Of a stretch of 64,000 nucleotides of DNA, positions 42,965 to 51,813 are shown one piece after another. This DNA comes from Nitrospira sp. Lineage in GTDB: Bacteria; Nitrospirota; Nitrospiria; Nitrospirales; Nitrospiraceae. The stretch lies in NCBI GenBank assembly GCA_022226935.1, contig CP092081.1, positions 1,040,734 to 1,104,733 on the forward strand. The letters run 5' to 3'. A program made the position numbers and the translations under genes. Position 1 is the stretch's first letter, and each line of letters starts with the position of its first letter. Below the pieces are notes generated by a model. The model was given only the letters and a program-made list of their open reading frames with translations. It was not told where the DNA came from and ran no database searches.

Positions 42965-44551
42965 ATGGCCACTGATATGCAACCAGTCTTCAACGGATTT
43001 CCGAACCATTCCTCACAGGGGATTCAGGATGCCAGGGATCGTCAGACGGCGCTCCAAGGTTCGGATCCATCACGAAATTTTGAGACGGTGCTCGGGCGGG
43101 CGGAGGCTCGCCACATGCCACCGAAGCACGATGCTCCGGCACCTCGCAATGGGGAGAGGACAGGTCTCCACGCGCGCCCAGTTCTTCGCTCCACCTCAGA
43201 CTCATCCAGCCAGCCACCGGAGCGATCAACCGTCGCGCAGGCCGATGACCAGCCGTCGAACCGTAGTGAACGCTCTGGGGAGAAGGCCCGACAGTCGGCG
43301 GATGAATCAGAAGAAACAAGCGCCGCTCAGGGATCGAAAAAGAAAAGCCATGAGCAAGGCGCCGTGCCGCAGGACATGATGCTTGCCGCCATGATGGTGC
43401 CGTCCGCTCCGGCGGCTCCGGTCGAACAGCCATCGCCGCAAACGGAGACGGGTGAGAACCCCTCTGAGACAGCCAGCAGCGCGGTTGCGTCCATCTCAAC
43501 CGACCATGCAGCAGAAGGATCTGCCTCAGCCGCATCCCTGGTCGTCTCTGCACCCGGAGCTGATGCCGCAACACAAGGGGTTCCGGCGCACGATCCGGCC
43601 GCCGCGGCAGCCGCAGGTAAAGAATCGGCCCCGTCCAAGCAAATCGCAGGGAAGGAGATGGCGCAGAACGAGGCGAAGGAGATGCCCTTGATCACCGGCC
43701 AAATTCCTGCTCCCGAAGAAAGACCGGCAGACCGCACGGAGTCCGACGCAGGAGTTCGAATTGATGCGGACCATCTGAATTCCGCTCTTGCCGCTATGAC
43801 CGCGTCCAAGCCCAACCTCAAAATGGCGGAGCAAGGCCAAATCGATCACATGGATCGTTCGACGATTCTCGATGGGCTCGCGCAAGGCACGTCCCTGAGC
43901 GACGGTCTAGCAGGGGCCAGCACGGGACGTTTCCTGGAGCAGGACGGTCAGAGTCTTTCCGATTCGCCCGGGGGAACTGATCGTTCCCTCTCCAACCAAA
44001 CTCCGTCAGTCGAGCAGAACGGTCGCCCGGTGTTTATGGAAAGACTGAATGATCTTCATCAACCGGCGCCTTCCGCAAGCGAGAGTTCCTTCGCTCGGAG
44101 CGAATCCAGCCAGACCACCGCAGTGCTTCGGGCTTCTGAATCGGAACGGGTGGGCGAGCTTCGAGGGATGGCTCCCGTGTCACAGAGTGTGACGTTGGAT
44201 CTGGATCCGTTGGATATGGGGCCGTTGCGCGTTCGAGTCATGATGAGCGATCAGACGGTTCATGCGCATATCCGAACGGAACACGGCGAGTTGGGCCAGG
44301 GGCTGCTCCAACAGGGGCAATCGTTGGAGTCGTCTCTGCGCACGTCGGGCCTCGAAATGGGCATGTTGCGAGTCACAGTCGACCAGCAACAAGGGCGCGG
44401 AGACAACGCCTGGATGTTTCAACAGCAGCAACAGCAGCAGAGCCGGCCACCATCACCCAGCCTATCCCAGGCCGCGGCACGAGAGGATGAGCGTGGAGCG
44501 AGGGGAGAACGTAGTACCGGATCGAACGAACGTGTCAGCTTTTTTGCCTGA
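42965..44551 (+). CDS. fliK: Flagellar hook-length control protein FliK
   Basis: The 528-residue molecular ruler that sets hook length and switches export specificity through FlhB. The long N-terminal part is disordered and rich in Ser, Pro, Ala, Glu and Gln, as usual. The conserved C-terminal domain is LDLDPLDMGPLRVRVMMSDQTVHAHI...LLQQGQSLESSLRTSGLEMGMLRVTVD. Near the end is an uninterrupted run of seven Gln in codons CAG/CAA (about 44419-44439). It is cotranscribed with flgD, 12 bases downstream. Confidence 0.85.
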   Translation: MATDMQPVFNGFPNHSSQGIQDARDRQTALQGSDPSRNFETVLGRAEARHMPPKHDAPAPRNGERTGLHARPVLRSTSDSSSQPPERSTVAQADDQPSNRSERSGEKARQSADESEETSAAQGSKKKSHEQGAVPQDMMLAAMMVPSAPAAPVEQPSPQTETGENPSETASSAVASISTDHAAEGSASAASLVVSAPGADAATQGVPAHDPAAAAAAGKESAPSKQIAGKEMAQNEAKEMPLITGQIPAPEERPADRTESDAGVRIDADHLNSALAAMTASKPNLKMAEQGQIDHMDRSTILDGLAQGTSLSDGLAGASTGRFLEQDGQSLSDSPGGTDRSLSNQTPSVEQNGRPVFMERLNDLHQPAPSASESSFARSESSQTTAVLRASESERVGELRGMAPVSQSVTLDLDPLDMGPLRVRVMMSDQTVHAHIRTEHGELGQGLLQQGQSLESSLRTSGLEMGMLRVTVDQQQGRGDNAWMFQQQQQQQSRPPSPSLSQAAAREDERGARGERSTGSNERVSFFA

Positions 44552-44563
44552 GTAGGAGGATAT

Positions 44564-44854
44564 ATGGATATCAGTCAGATGATTACACAGAAAACTCAAA
44601 CGGATCCATCGACTCCGACGACTGATGGCCCGAAACCGCTCGGCAAGGACGACTTTCTCAAATTGCTCGTCACGCAGCTTCAGCATCAGGATCCTCTGAA
44701 GCCGATGGACAACGAGGCGTTTATTGCGCAGACGGCGCAATTTTCGCAGTTGGACCAGATGACGAAGATGGTGACGTTGATGGAGAAAAGCGTGGCACTC
44801 CAAGAGGCGGCCCAGAGCAAGACCACCCAGGCCGAGACGACGGCAGTCGCTTGA
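44564..44854 (+). CDS. flgD: Hook-capping protein FlgD, short form
   Basis: A 96-residue protein containing only the conserved FlgD N-terminal part: [44 protein letters not shown]. FlgD of Salmonella is about 230 residues and has an additional Ig-like/tudor region that forms the hook cap. That region is absent and no second FlgD gene is visible. The stop codon is genuine, not a frameshift within recognisable sequence. Scaffolds the assembly of FlgE into the hook. Lies between fliK and flgE as expected. Confidence 0.88.
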   Translation: MDISQMITQKTQTDPSTPTTDGPKPLGKDDFLKLLVTQLQHQDPLKPMDNEAFIAQTAQFSQLDQMTKMVTLMEKSVALQEAAQSKTTQAETTAVA

Positions 44855-44927
44855 TCGAGGCCGGCGTGAATGCCGACCGCAGGAAGAGACAGAACGAGAC
44901 CGAGTACGGCAACAAGGAGGAGAGATC

Positions 44928-46154
44928 ATGGGTATTTTGACTTCGATGTTCACCGCGGTGACCGGATTGAGTTCATACGGGAACGCCATGGGTGTCATCG
45001 GCAATAACATCGCCAACGTAGGCACGGCAGGTTTTAAATCGAGCAGGGCCACGTTTTCGGATTTAGTCTCATCCAGTCTCGCAGGTGGCGGCGCTGGAAG
45101 CGACCAAATTGGTCTCGGCGTCTTTATGAACGACGTACAGCGCAATTTCTCACAAGGGTCGATGACCACTACGGGGAATACATTTGACCTCGCCGTAGAT
45201 GGAAATGGGTTTTATCTGGTTCGAAATCCCGCCGGAGCTAGCTTCTACACTCGAGCCGGGCAATTTCAGGTCAACAACCTGGGACAAGTCGTGGACAGCA
45301 GCGGAGCGTTGCTGCAGGGATATCAAGCAGACACCGTGGGGAACATCACCAGTATCGTCAGCGGGATTACGCTGACATCGAGCGCCGTCCCTCCGGTTGC
45401 AACGACTACCGCCGCAATTCTCGGCAATCTCAACGCCAACGCCACTGCACCAGCGTCAGCCTTCGCTGTGACCGATACGACGTCATACAATTTTTCGACC
45501 GGCATGACGTTCTATGATTCCCTGGGCAACTCGCATCAGATGCAGCTGTATTTCCGAAAGACGGCCGCTAATGCTTGGGGTGTCTACTCGCAGATTGACG
45601 GGGGCGCGGCGACGGCGCAAACCAATATGACGTTTAATGCGAGCGGCGCGGTGACGGCAGGCGGCACGCAGACCGTGACTGCGGCCTTGACCAACGGAGC
45701 CACGACGCCGCAAACCTTGACTGTCAACCTGGCTTCTCTGACTCAATTCGGCGCCGCGTCCGGAGTTGTGAGTCAAACGCAGAACGGCTATGCGTCCGGC
45801 ACCATGGACCGGATTAGCGTAGACAAGGACGGAAAAGTTATGGCGCAATTCACAAACGGTCAAACCCGTGCGCTGGCTCAAGTGGTCTTGAGTCGTTTCA
45901 TGAACCCCGATGGATTGGCCGATGTGGGCGACAACCACTTTTTAGAGACGGTCGAGTCCGGGGCCGCATTGTCCGGTGCCCCTACGGTCAATGGGTTGGG
46001 GAGGGTTTTATCCGGTACCGTGGAGCAATCCAATGTGGATCTCGGCAAAGAGTTTGTGGACATGATCATTACGCAGCGCGCCTTTCAGGCGAATTCTCGC
46101 GCGATCACGACCAGCGACGAAATGTTGCAAGAACTCGTGAATCTCAAGCGGTAA
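44928..46154 (+). CDS. flgE: Flagellar hook protein FlgE
   Basis: The 408-residue hook subunit, exported and assembled beneath the FlgD cap. Its N-terminus has the axial signature SSYGNAMGVIGNNIANVGTAGFKSSRATFSDLV; the middle D1/D2 region is rich in Thr, Ala and Asn; and the C-terminal helix is QSNVDLGKEFVDMIITQRAFQANSRAITTSDEMLQEL. A good ribosome site (AAGGAGGAGAG) precedes the ATG. It is the last gene of this operon section; a hairpin and a sigma-54 site follow. Confidence 0.95.
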   Translation: MGILTSMFTAVTGLSSYGNAMGVIGNNIANVGTAGFKSSRATFSDLVSSSLAGGGAGSDQIGLGVFMNDVQRNFSQGSMTTTGNTFDLAVDGNGFYLVRNPAGASFYTRAGQFQVNNLGQVVDSSGALLQGYQADTVGNITSIVSGITLTSSAVPPVATTTAAILGNLNANATAPASAFAVTDTTSYNFSTGMTFYDSLGNSHQMQLYFRKTAANAWGVYSQIDGGAATAQTNMTFNASGAVTAGGTQTVTAALTNGATTPQTLTVNLASLTQFGAASGVVSQTQNGYASGTMDRISVDKDGKVMAQFTNGQTRALAQVVLSRFMNPDGLADVGDNHFLETVESGAALSGAPTVNGLGRVLSGTVEQSNVDLGKEFVDMIITQRAFQANSRAITTSDEMLQELVNLKR

Positions 46155-46163
46155 GCGGTGAGG

Positions 46164-46196
46164 GCCCCGGCACGGTGTCACCGCCGTTGCCGGGGC
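46164..46196 (+). terminator. GC-rich hairpin after flgE
   Basis: GCCCCGGCA and TGCCGGGGC form a perfect 9-bp stem with a 15-base loop, 9 bases after the flgE stop. No T-run follows, so termination may be partial. Confidence 0.5.
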
Positions 46197-46429
46197 TCTA
46201 CTCGGCAATTTCTACCTACTTCGGGTGTTTATCCTCGCGGCTTTTCGTCTTCTTTCTCTCGTCAACATTCTGTCGGCTTCCAGAGAGCCCGCGTCACTAC
46301 CGTGACAACACGTATGTCGCACCGGCGACGTACCATCACGCGGAAGAACCCACGGCTCCAAATCATTGTCTTATCACGTGATCTACGACCCGTTCCGCGA
46401 CAGGCGAGAGGTCTCCTCTGCGCGGCACG

Positions 46430-46445
46430 TGGCATATGCATTGCA
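46430..46445 (+). promoter_or_regulatory. Predicted sigma-54 promoter of the fliL-flhA operon
   Basis: TGGCATATGCATTGCA has TGGCA at -24 and a perfect TTGCA at -12, with GG-N10-GC spacing. The predicted start is near 46456, 32 bases before the fliL ATG. Confidence 0.75.
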
Positions 46446-46487
46446 CAACTGACCGGCACCGGCAAACACTGTCCGCAGGAGGGTTGT

Positions 46488-47027
46488 ATGTCAGACGCAG
46501 CTGAAGAAAAGGCGCCAGCAGCACCGGCTGGTATTCCCATGAAGATGGTCATCATCATCGTCGGCGGGGTGTTGCTCCTCGCGTTGGGCGGCGCCTTTGC
46601 GATGATGAAAATGATGGGCGGATCCTCCGGCGAAAAAGCGCAGGCCGAGAGCGGGGGAGAAAAGGCTTCCGCGCATGGCGCAGCGGACGAGAAAGCCCCA
46701 AGCGAGCATGGCGCCGTCGCTGATGCGAGCGCCATTGCCGATTTGGATCCCTTCATCGTCAACCTCGCGGATTCACCGGAGATTCGGTACCTCAAAGTCA
46801 CCCTGAAGGTGGAAGCGGACAATGCCGGCACAGTCGAGCAAATCAAGGCGCGCACGCCGCAAATTCGCGATGCCATTCTCGTCCTGCTGACCAGTTTGGA
46901 CTCGGCCACGGCGCGCTCCCCGCAGGGCAAACACAAGTTGCGCGACGACATCACCGAACGGATCAACGGCCTGCTACCCAAGAAGTCGGTCAAATCGACG
47001 TACTTCACGGAATTTGTGATTCAGTAA
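46488..47027 (+). CDS. fliL: Flagellar basal-body-associated protein FliL
   Basis: A 179-residue single-pass membrane protein that surrounds and supports stator units. It has a short cytoplasmic start, a hydrophobic helix (MVIIIVGGVLLLALGGAFAMM, about residues 20-40), a charged Ala/Glu/Lys linker, then the periplasmic stomatin-like core (LDPFIVNLADSPEIRYLKVTLKVEA...PQIRDAILVLLTSL). The ATG at 46488 follows CAGGAGGG. The longer frame starting at 46158 would cross the promoter and is rejected. Confidence 0.9.
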   Translation: MSDAAEEKAPAAPAGIPMKMVIIIVGGVLLLALGGAFAMMKMMGGSSGEKAQAESGGEKASAHGAADEKAPSEHGAVADASAIADLDPFIVNLADSPEIRYLKVTLKVEADNAGTVEQIKARTPQIRDAILVLLTSLDSATARSPQGKHKLRDDITERINGLLPKKSVKSTYFTEFVIQ

Positions 47028-47049
47028 CCGGAATAAGCGCCAGGACTTC

Positions 47050-48021
47050 ATGGACAAGATACTCTCCCAGGAAGAAATCGATGCCTTGATGGGCGGAGTC
47101 ATGTCCGGCGAGGTCGAAACGGCGCCGAAGGAAGAGGAAGCCCCCGGGGGAATCAAAACCTACAGTCTGACGAGCCAGGAGCGGATCATTCGCGGGCGCA
47201 TGCCCACAATGGAAATGATCAATGACCGCTTCACGCGCCAGCAATCCGTCTCGTGGACCAGTGCCCTGCGCGAGAAGATCGAATTCAGCGTCCTTGGCAC
47301 GCAAATCATCAAGTTCGGGGATTTCATCCAAAAGGTCCCCGTGCCGTCCTCATTCAATCTGTTTGCCATGGAACCCTTGCGTGGCAACGGGCTTTACATC
47401 ATGGACGCCATGCTGGTGTACCTGATCGTGGATTTCTTCTTCGGTGGCAAGGTCCAGACGCATGTCAAGCCGGAAGGGAGAGAGTTCACGACGATCCAAC
47501 TCCGGTTGATCAAGAAACTGGTTCAGCAGGCGCTGGTCGATCTGGAGAAGGCATGGCAGGCCGTCATGCCTGTGAAGCTCAACTATCTGCGCTCGGAGAG
47601 CAACCCTCAATTCGCCATGGTGGTCACCACGTCGGAAATTGTCGTCGTGGTCACGCTCCAGGTGCATCTCGGTGACATTACCCGCGAAATGTTTATCGCG
47701 TATCCCTACTCCATGTTGGAACCGATCAAAGAAAAGCTCTACTCCGGCCTCTTTGCCGACAACGTGGAGCAGGACAGCAGCTGGGGCAGCCGGTTTAAGG
47801 ATTCGCTGCAGGAATGCGATGTGGCTGTGACGGTTCAACTGGGGACGGCCAAAATCAACGTGCAGGACCTGATGAACTTCAGTCCCGGCGATGTGTTGAT
47901 GCTGGATCAACATCCCGGCGATCCGATGCTGTGTCTGGTCGAGGGCGATCCGAAATTTCACGGGCAGCCCGGGGTTTTTAAAGGCAATCATGCCTGCCGC
48001 GTTACCAAGGTCTTGAGTTAG
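47050..48021 (+). CDS. fliM: Flagellar motor switch protein FliM
   Basis: A 323-residue C-ring subunit. It starts with the CheY-binding-type peptide MDKILSQEEIDALMGG, joined by an acidic linker to the middle domain (TMEMINDRFTRQQSVSWTSALR) and the C-terminal SpoA domain (VAVTVQLGTAKINVQDLMNFSPGDVLML). It binds FliG above and FliN below. Part of the fliLMNOPQR-flhBA operon. Confidence 0.96.
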   Translation: MDKILSQEEIDALMGGVMSGEVETAPKEEEAPGGIKTYSLTSQERIIRGRMPTMEMINDRFTRQQSVSWTSALREKIEFSVLGTQIIKFGDFIQKVPVPSSFNLFAMEPLRGNGLYIMDAMLVYLIVDFFFGGKVQTHVKPEGREFTTIQLRLIKKLVQQALVDLEKAWQAVMPVKLNYLRSESNPQFAMVVTTSEIVVVVTLQVHLGDITREMFIAYPYSMLEPIKEKLYSGLFADNVEQDSSWGSRFKDSLQECDVAVTVQLGTAKINVQDLMNFSPGDVLMLDQHPGDPMLCLVEGDPKFHGQPGVFKGNHACRVTKVLS

Positions 48022-48050
48022 GTCGCGCCGGAATCAAAGGAGATTTACGC

Positions 48051-48419
48051 ATGGGCAACGGCGATACAACCCCGCAGGCGGATGCGGCCAATGCCGCGGA
48101 CATGAGCCCGCAGGCGACCTCGTTTCCCCCGGTCGATAACCAGGGAGCGGTGCCAGCGAACAAAAATATCGATTTCGTGCTCGACATTCCGTTGCAGGTG
48201 ACGGTGCAGATCGGCTCGACACGCATGTTGATTCGCGAGTTGTTGCAGCTTGGACAAGGCTCCGTCATCGAGCTGAATAAGCTGGCAGGGGAGCCGATGG
48301 AAGTGCTGGTCAACAATAAGCTGGTGGCGCGCGGCGAGGTCGTGGTGGTCAACGAAAAGTTCGGCATTCGCTTGACGGATGTCGTAAGCCCCAATCAGCG
48401 CATTCAGCAACTCGGATAA
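48051..48419 (+). CDS. fliN: Flagellar motor switch protein FliN
   Basis: A 122-residue C-ring protein with a variable acidic N-terminus and a SpoA domain: FVLDIPLQVTVQIGSTRMLIRELLQLGQGSVIELNKLAGEPMEVLVNNKLVARGEVVVVNEKFGIRLTDV, nearly canonical. FliN forms the bottom of the C-ring and is the normal docking partner of the FliH N-terminus, which here is replaced by a receiver domain. The ATG at 48051 follows AAAGGAG. Confidence 0.95.
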   Translation: MGNGDTTPQADAANAADMSPQATSFPPVDNQGAVPANKNIDFVLDIPLQVTVQIGSTRMLIRELLQLGQGSVIELNKLAGEPMEVLVNNKLVARGEVVVVNEKFGIRLTDVVSPNQRIQQLG

Positions 48420-48475
48420 CCGCGGCGCGATCCGGCGAGACCGCCGGTGCGGGCGCGAAGAAGGTCGATCGTTCC

Positions 48476-48844
48476 ATGGAGATGTGGGAAAGTGTGGTCC
48501 GCATGGTCTCGGCGCTGGGGGTTGTGCTGGCGTTGATTCTTGGCCTGCTGGCCGTCGTGAAATCCAGAGTCGGCCAGCGCTTTCTCCCGGTCGGCGGGGC
48601 GCCGTTGATCAAAGTTCTGGGCAGCGGTTCGGTGGGATCCCGCAAGCAGGTCATGCTGGTTGCCGTTGCCGGTGAGGTTCTGATTCTCGGCACCACGGCG
48701 ACGGATCTGATTGCGCTCGGGAAAGTGACCGATCCAGAGCAGGTGAAACGGCTCCTGCTGGATGCCTCATCGAGTCCTGTCATCCCGCCATCCGATCCTG
48801 TCAGGTCTGAATCTCGCGAGGAGACGGTACATGCCGGACGGTAA
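48476..48844 (+). CDS. fliO: Flagellar export component FliO
   Basis: A 122-residue membrane protein with one transmembrane helix (VRMVSALGVVLALILGLLAVV, about residues 8-28) and a small basic cytoplasmic domain (GSGSVGSRKQVMLVAVAGEVLILGTTATDLIALG), the FliO pattern. FliO assists assembly of the FliP ring. The gene is followed by fliP, with 14 bases of overlap. Identity in this family is low; position supports the call. Confidence 0.85.
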   Translation: MEMWESVVRMVSALGVVLALILGLLAVVKSRVGQRFLPVGGAPLIKVLGSGSVGSRKQVMLVAVAGEVLILGTTATDLIALGKVTDPEQVKRLLLDASSSPVIPPSDPVRSESREETVHAGR

Positions 48845-49631
48845 CGTCACGTCTCTTCAGCAGGGGGGGAGAATGCATGCCGGCTCCGGCGCGCGGCGCA
48901 GGGGATTGTTCGGGCTGGTCTTCCTTATAATTCTGGTCAGCGCCTCCGCGGTCTATGCAGAGGGACCATCGCTGACGCTGGATCTCGGTCAAAGCGGTCC
49001 CAAACAGACCGCTGTGGTGCTGCAGATCCTCGCGCTGTTGACCGTCCTGTCGCTGGCGCCCGCGTTGTTCATCATGGTGACGTCGTTCACGCGCATGGTG
49101 ATCGTACTCTCCTTCCTTCGCCAGGCCCTCGGGACGCAGCAGGTGCCGCCCAACCAGGTGCTGATCAGTTTGGCCCTCTTTCTCACCATGTTTGTGATGG
49201 CTCCGGTGGGGCAGGCGGTCTACAAGGATGCGCTGCAGCCGCTGCTCGCGGAACAAATCGGGTACGAGGATGCGTGGAATCGGGGGATTCAACCGATTCG
49301 TGGCTTCATGTTGAAGCAAATGCGGGACAAGGATTTGGAACTGTTCTTGGAATTGTCCCATTCGCCCAAACCTGCGCAAGTGGATCAGGTTCCGACGCAT
49401 GTGATCATCCCCGCGTTCGTCCTCAGCGAATTGCGCATTTCGTTTCAAATCGGATTTCTGCTCTACATTCCGTTTCTCATCGTGGACATGGTCGTGGCCA
49501 GCGTCTTGATGTCCATGGGCATGATGCTGCTGCCACCCGTCATGATTTCGCTGCCGTTTAAGCTCATTCTCTTCGTCCTCGCAGACGGCTGGTATCTGGT
49601 GGTCGGCTCAATGGTGAAGAGCTTTCAATAG
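48831..49631 (+). CDS. fliP: Flagellar export gate protein FliP
   Basis: A 266-residue export-gate membrane protein. It has a cleavable N-terminal signal (LVFLIILVSASAVYAEG) as typical of FliP, then LSLAPALFIMVTSFTRMVIVLSFLRQALGTQQVPPNQVLISLALFLT and IPAFVLSELRISFQIGFLLYIPFLIVDMVVASVLMSMGMMLLPP. The ATG at 48831 follows GAGGAG and overlaps fliO by 14 bases; the longer frame start at 48762 lies inside fliO and lacks a ribosome site. Confidence 0.95.
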   Translation: MPDGNVTSLQQGGRMHAGSGARRRGLFGLVFLIILVSASAVYAEGPSLTLDLGQSGPKQTAVVLQILALLTVLSLAPALFIMVTSFTRMVIVLSFLRQALGTQQVPPNQVLISLALFLTMFVMAPVGQAVYKDALQPLLAEQIGYEDAWNRGIQPIRGFMLKQMRDKDLELFLELSHSPKPAQVDQVPTHVIIPAFVLSELRISFQIGFLLYIPFLIVDMVVASVLMSMGMMLLPPVMISLPFKLILFVLADGWYLVVGSMVKSFQ

Positions 49632-49642
49632 GATTGCTGCAG

Positions 49643-49912
49643 ATGACGATTGAAACAGTCACGGAAATCGGACGCCAGGCCATCGAAACCGCCATGCTGG
49701 TCTCGGCGCCCATCTTAGGCCTGAGCCTGATCGTCGGCCTGATGGTCAGCACCTTTCAGGCGATGACCCAGATCAACGAGGCGACGCTGACCTTCGTGCC
49801 GAAAGTGTTGGCGATATTCGCCGCCACGCTGCTGTTTCTGCCCTGGATGATGGGCGTGCTCATCTCGTTTATGACTCATATCATTACCAGCATTCCGACG
49901 TTGATTCACTGA
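49643..49912 (+). CDS. fliQ: Flagellar export gate protein FliQ
   Basis: An 89-residue two-helix membrane protein: IGRQAIETAMLVSAPILGLSLIVGLMVSTFQAMTQINEATLTFVPKVLAIF, a textbook FliQ. Four copies with FliP and FliR form the export channel. The ATG at 49643 follows AGGA; the in-frame TTG at 49634 is too close to the fliP end. Confidence 0.95.
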   Translation: MTIETVTEIGRQAIETAMLVSAPILGLSLIVGLMVSTFQAMTQINEATLTFVPKVLAIFAATLLFLPWMMGVLISFMTHIITSIPTLIH

Positions 49913-49927
49913 TAGGTCGTCCACAGC

Positions 49928-50716
49928 ATGAACGCCGCGCAAACTTTGCACCTCGCCTTGCCGCAATTTCAGTCTTTTTCGATTCTGTTAGTCAGGATCG
50001 CCGGCATGATCAGTGTCTTCCCCATCTTAAATACTCTGACCATTCCGATGCCGGTCAAGGCCGGGTTAGTCACGATGCTGGGCCTGGTGCTGGCGCCGAT
50101 CATCCAGTTGCCGGCATTTCCGGCTGATCCGGTTCTGGTGATCGCCGGCATCGGAAGCGAGTTTCTAATCGGCTTGACCATCGGCCTGGCGGTCCGACTC
50201 TTGTTTTCCGGCTTTCAAGTCGCCGGTGAGTTGGTCGGGACACAGATGGGGTTCAGCGCGATCCAGATGTTCGATCCCATGAGCCATCAGAACGCTCCCA
50301 TCATCGCGCAATTCCAGCTCACGCTCGGGTCGTTGGTGTTCCTGTCGCTCAATGCGCACCTGATGGTGGTGCATGCCATCGGAATGAGTTACGAGTTTGT
50401 GCCGCCTTTCGGCGCCAAACTGTCCGACGGCATTGCCACCGACATCATTCATCTGGCGCAAAACATGCTGGGTGTCGCGCTCAAGATGGCCGCTCCGGTC
50501 TTTGCCACCCTACTGATCGTCAATACCGTCCTCGCCATCCTCGGACGCGCCGTGCCTCAGATGAATGTCTTTGTCTTGAGTTTCCCCATCACGATCGGGG
50601 CGGGCCTGTTGGCCATGAGTTTGGCCATGCCCTTTACGCTGTCGCTGTTTGAGAAAGAATTCGAGAACCTGGTGGAGACGATCTTGAGTCTCCTGAAGGG
50701 GTTGGGGCATGGCTGA
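49928..50716 (+). CDS. fliR: Flagellar export gate protein FliR
   Basis: A 262-residue polytopic membrane protein closing the FliPQR channel. Motifs: FSILLVRIAGMISVFPILNTLTIPMPVKAGL and AGELVGTQMGFSAIQMFDPMSHQNAPII. The last 8 bases overlap flhB, with which FliR interacts. Confidence 0.95.
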   Translation: MNAAQTLHLALPQFQSFSILLVRIAGMISVFPILNTLTIPMPVKAGLVTMLGLVLAPIIQLPAFPADPVLVIAGIGSEFLIGLTIGLAVRLLFSGFQVAGELVGTQMGFSAIQMFDPMSHQNAPIIAQFQLTLGSLVFLSLNAHLMVVHAIGMSYEFVPPFGAKLSDGIATDIIHLAQNMLGVALKMAAPVFATLLIVNTVLAILGRAVPQMNVFVLSFPITIGAGLLAMSLAMPFTLSLFEKEFENLVETILSLLKGLGHG

Positions 50717-51791
50717 CAGCGCGCAAAATCGCACAGAGCAGGCAACACCGAAACGCAAAGCAGAAGCGAGATCGAAGGGGCAGATCGCGCTCAGCCGCGA
50801 TGCCGCCATGGCCGTCGCCTTGCTGGGAAGTTTTGCCGCGCTGTACTGGATGACGCCCGCCATCATGGAACGGCTGCGCCATTCCTTGCAGCACTGGCTC
50901 AGCCAATCCATGGAGGAATCGACACTCCGGGCGCTCAGTCTCGATCACCTGCATCTGATTCTGCGCCAGATCGGAATTGACGTGTTTGTGATGCTGGGTC
51001 CGGTCGTAGCCGGCATCGCCGTCGTGGGTGTGGGCGCCAACGTGATGCAAACCGGCTTCCTGTGGAGAAAAGACGGCCTCAGTATTGATTGGTCACGCAT
51101 CAGTCCAGTCGGAGGATTTTCGCGACTGTTTTCGGTCCGGGCCTTGAGCGAGTTGGTGAAATCCTGGCTCAAGATCCTGGCCATCGGCAGCATCGGCTAC
51201 TTCACCATTCAAGAAGATATGCTTCAATTTTCGCCGTTGACTCAATTCGGCATGGAAACCCTGCTGCCCACGGTGGGCTGGGCGACGTTCAAGGCCGCCC
51301 TCATGATGAGCGGCGCAGCGCTGGTCATCGGCGCCCTCGACTACGGGTATCAACGTTTCGAATGGGAGCGCGGTTTGCGGATGTCGCGCGATGAAATCAA
51401 GGAAGAGAGTCGCGCCGCAGAAGGAGACCCCGGTCTCAAAGCGAAGGTGCGCAGCACCCAGCGTGAGATGTCGCGCAAACGCATGATGGCTGCGGTGCCG
51501 AAAGCGGACGTCATCATCACGAACCCGACTCACCTGGCGGTGGCCTTGAAATACGATTCGAAAGCGATGGGGGCGCCGATCGTGGTGGCGAAAGGCGCCG
51601 GATTTGTCGCCGAAAAAATTCGGGAGATCGGCCGCCAACACGGCGTCATGATCGTGGAAAACAAACTGGTGGCTCGAACGTTGTACAAGCTGGTCGACGT
51701 GGGCCGAGAGGTTCCGGAAGACCTCTATCGCGCCGTGGCCGAGATTCTGGCCTTTGTGTATCGCGTGCGCGGCAAATTGCCGCCGGCTTAG
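50709..51791 (+). CDS. flhB: Flagellar export switch protein FlhB
   Basis: A 360-residue membrane protein with four helices and a cytoplasmic domain that autocleaves. It starts with the conserved NRTEQATPKRKAEARSKGQIALSRD. The cleavage motif NPTH is at about residues 272-275 in ADVIITNPTHLAVALKYD, so it should cut after Asn 272 to switch export from rod/hook to filament substrates in response to FliK. Confidence 0.96.
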   Translation: MADSAQNRTEQATPKRKAEARSKGQIALSRDAAMAVALLGSFAALYWMTPAIMERLRHSLQHWLSQSMEESTLRALSLDHLHLILRQIGIDVFVMLGPVVAGIAVVGVGANVMQTGFLWRKDGLSIDWSRISPVGGFSRLFSVRALSELVKSWLKILAIGSIGYFTIQEDMLQFSPLTQFGMETLLPTVGWATFKAALMMSGAALVIGALDYGYQRFEWERGLRMSRDEIKEESRAAEGDPGLKAKVRSTQREMSRKRMMAAVPKADVIITNPTHLAVALKYDSKAMGAPIVVAKGAGFVAEKIREIGRQHGVMIVENKLVARTLYKLVDVGREVPEDLYRAVAEILAFVYRVRGKLPPA

Positions 51792-51813
51792 TTCCGGACA
51801 GTAGGGAGCGAAG

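Larger units (their letters stand above)
46155..46487. other. Intergenic region between flgE and fliL
   Basis: A 333-base gap. It holds a terminator-like hairpin at 46164-46196, then about 230 bases where I see nothing, and a sigma-54 promoter at 46430-46445. An open frame crossing it has no coding character of its own. Confidence 0.5.

Noticed and set aside
42771-43379. A 202-codon frame overlapping the start of fliK
   Set aside because: It begins right after the motE stop without a ribosome site, is Arg/Ser/Pro rich, and overlaps the well-placed fliK gene in another frame.
46158-46487. An N-terminal extension of FliL by 110 residues
   Set aside because: The extension would cross the hairpin and the sigma-54 promoter and has no coding character; the ATG at 46488 has an excellent ribosome site.
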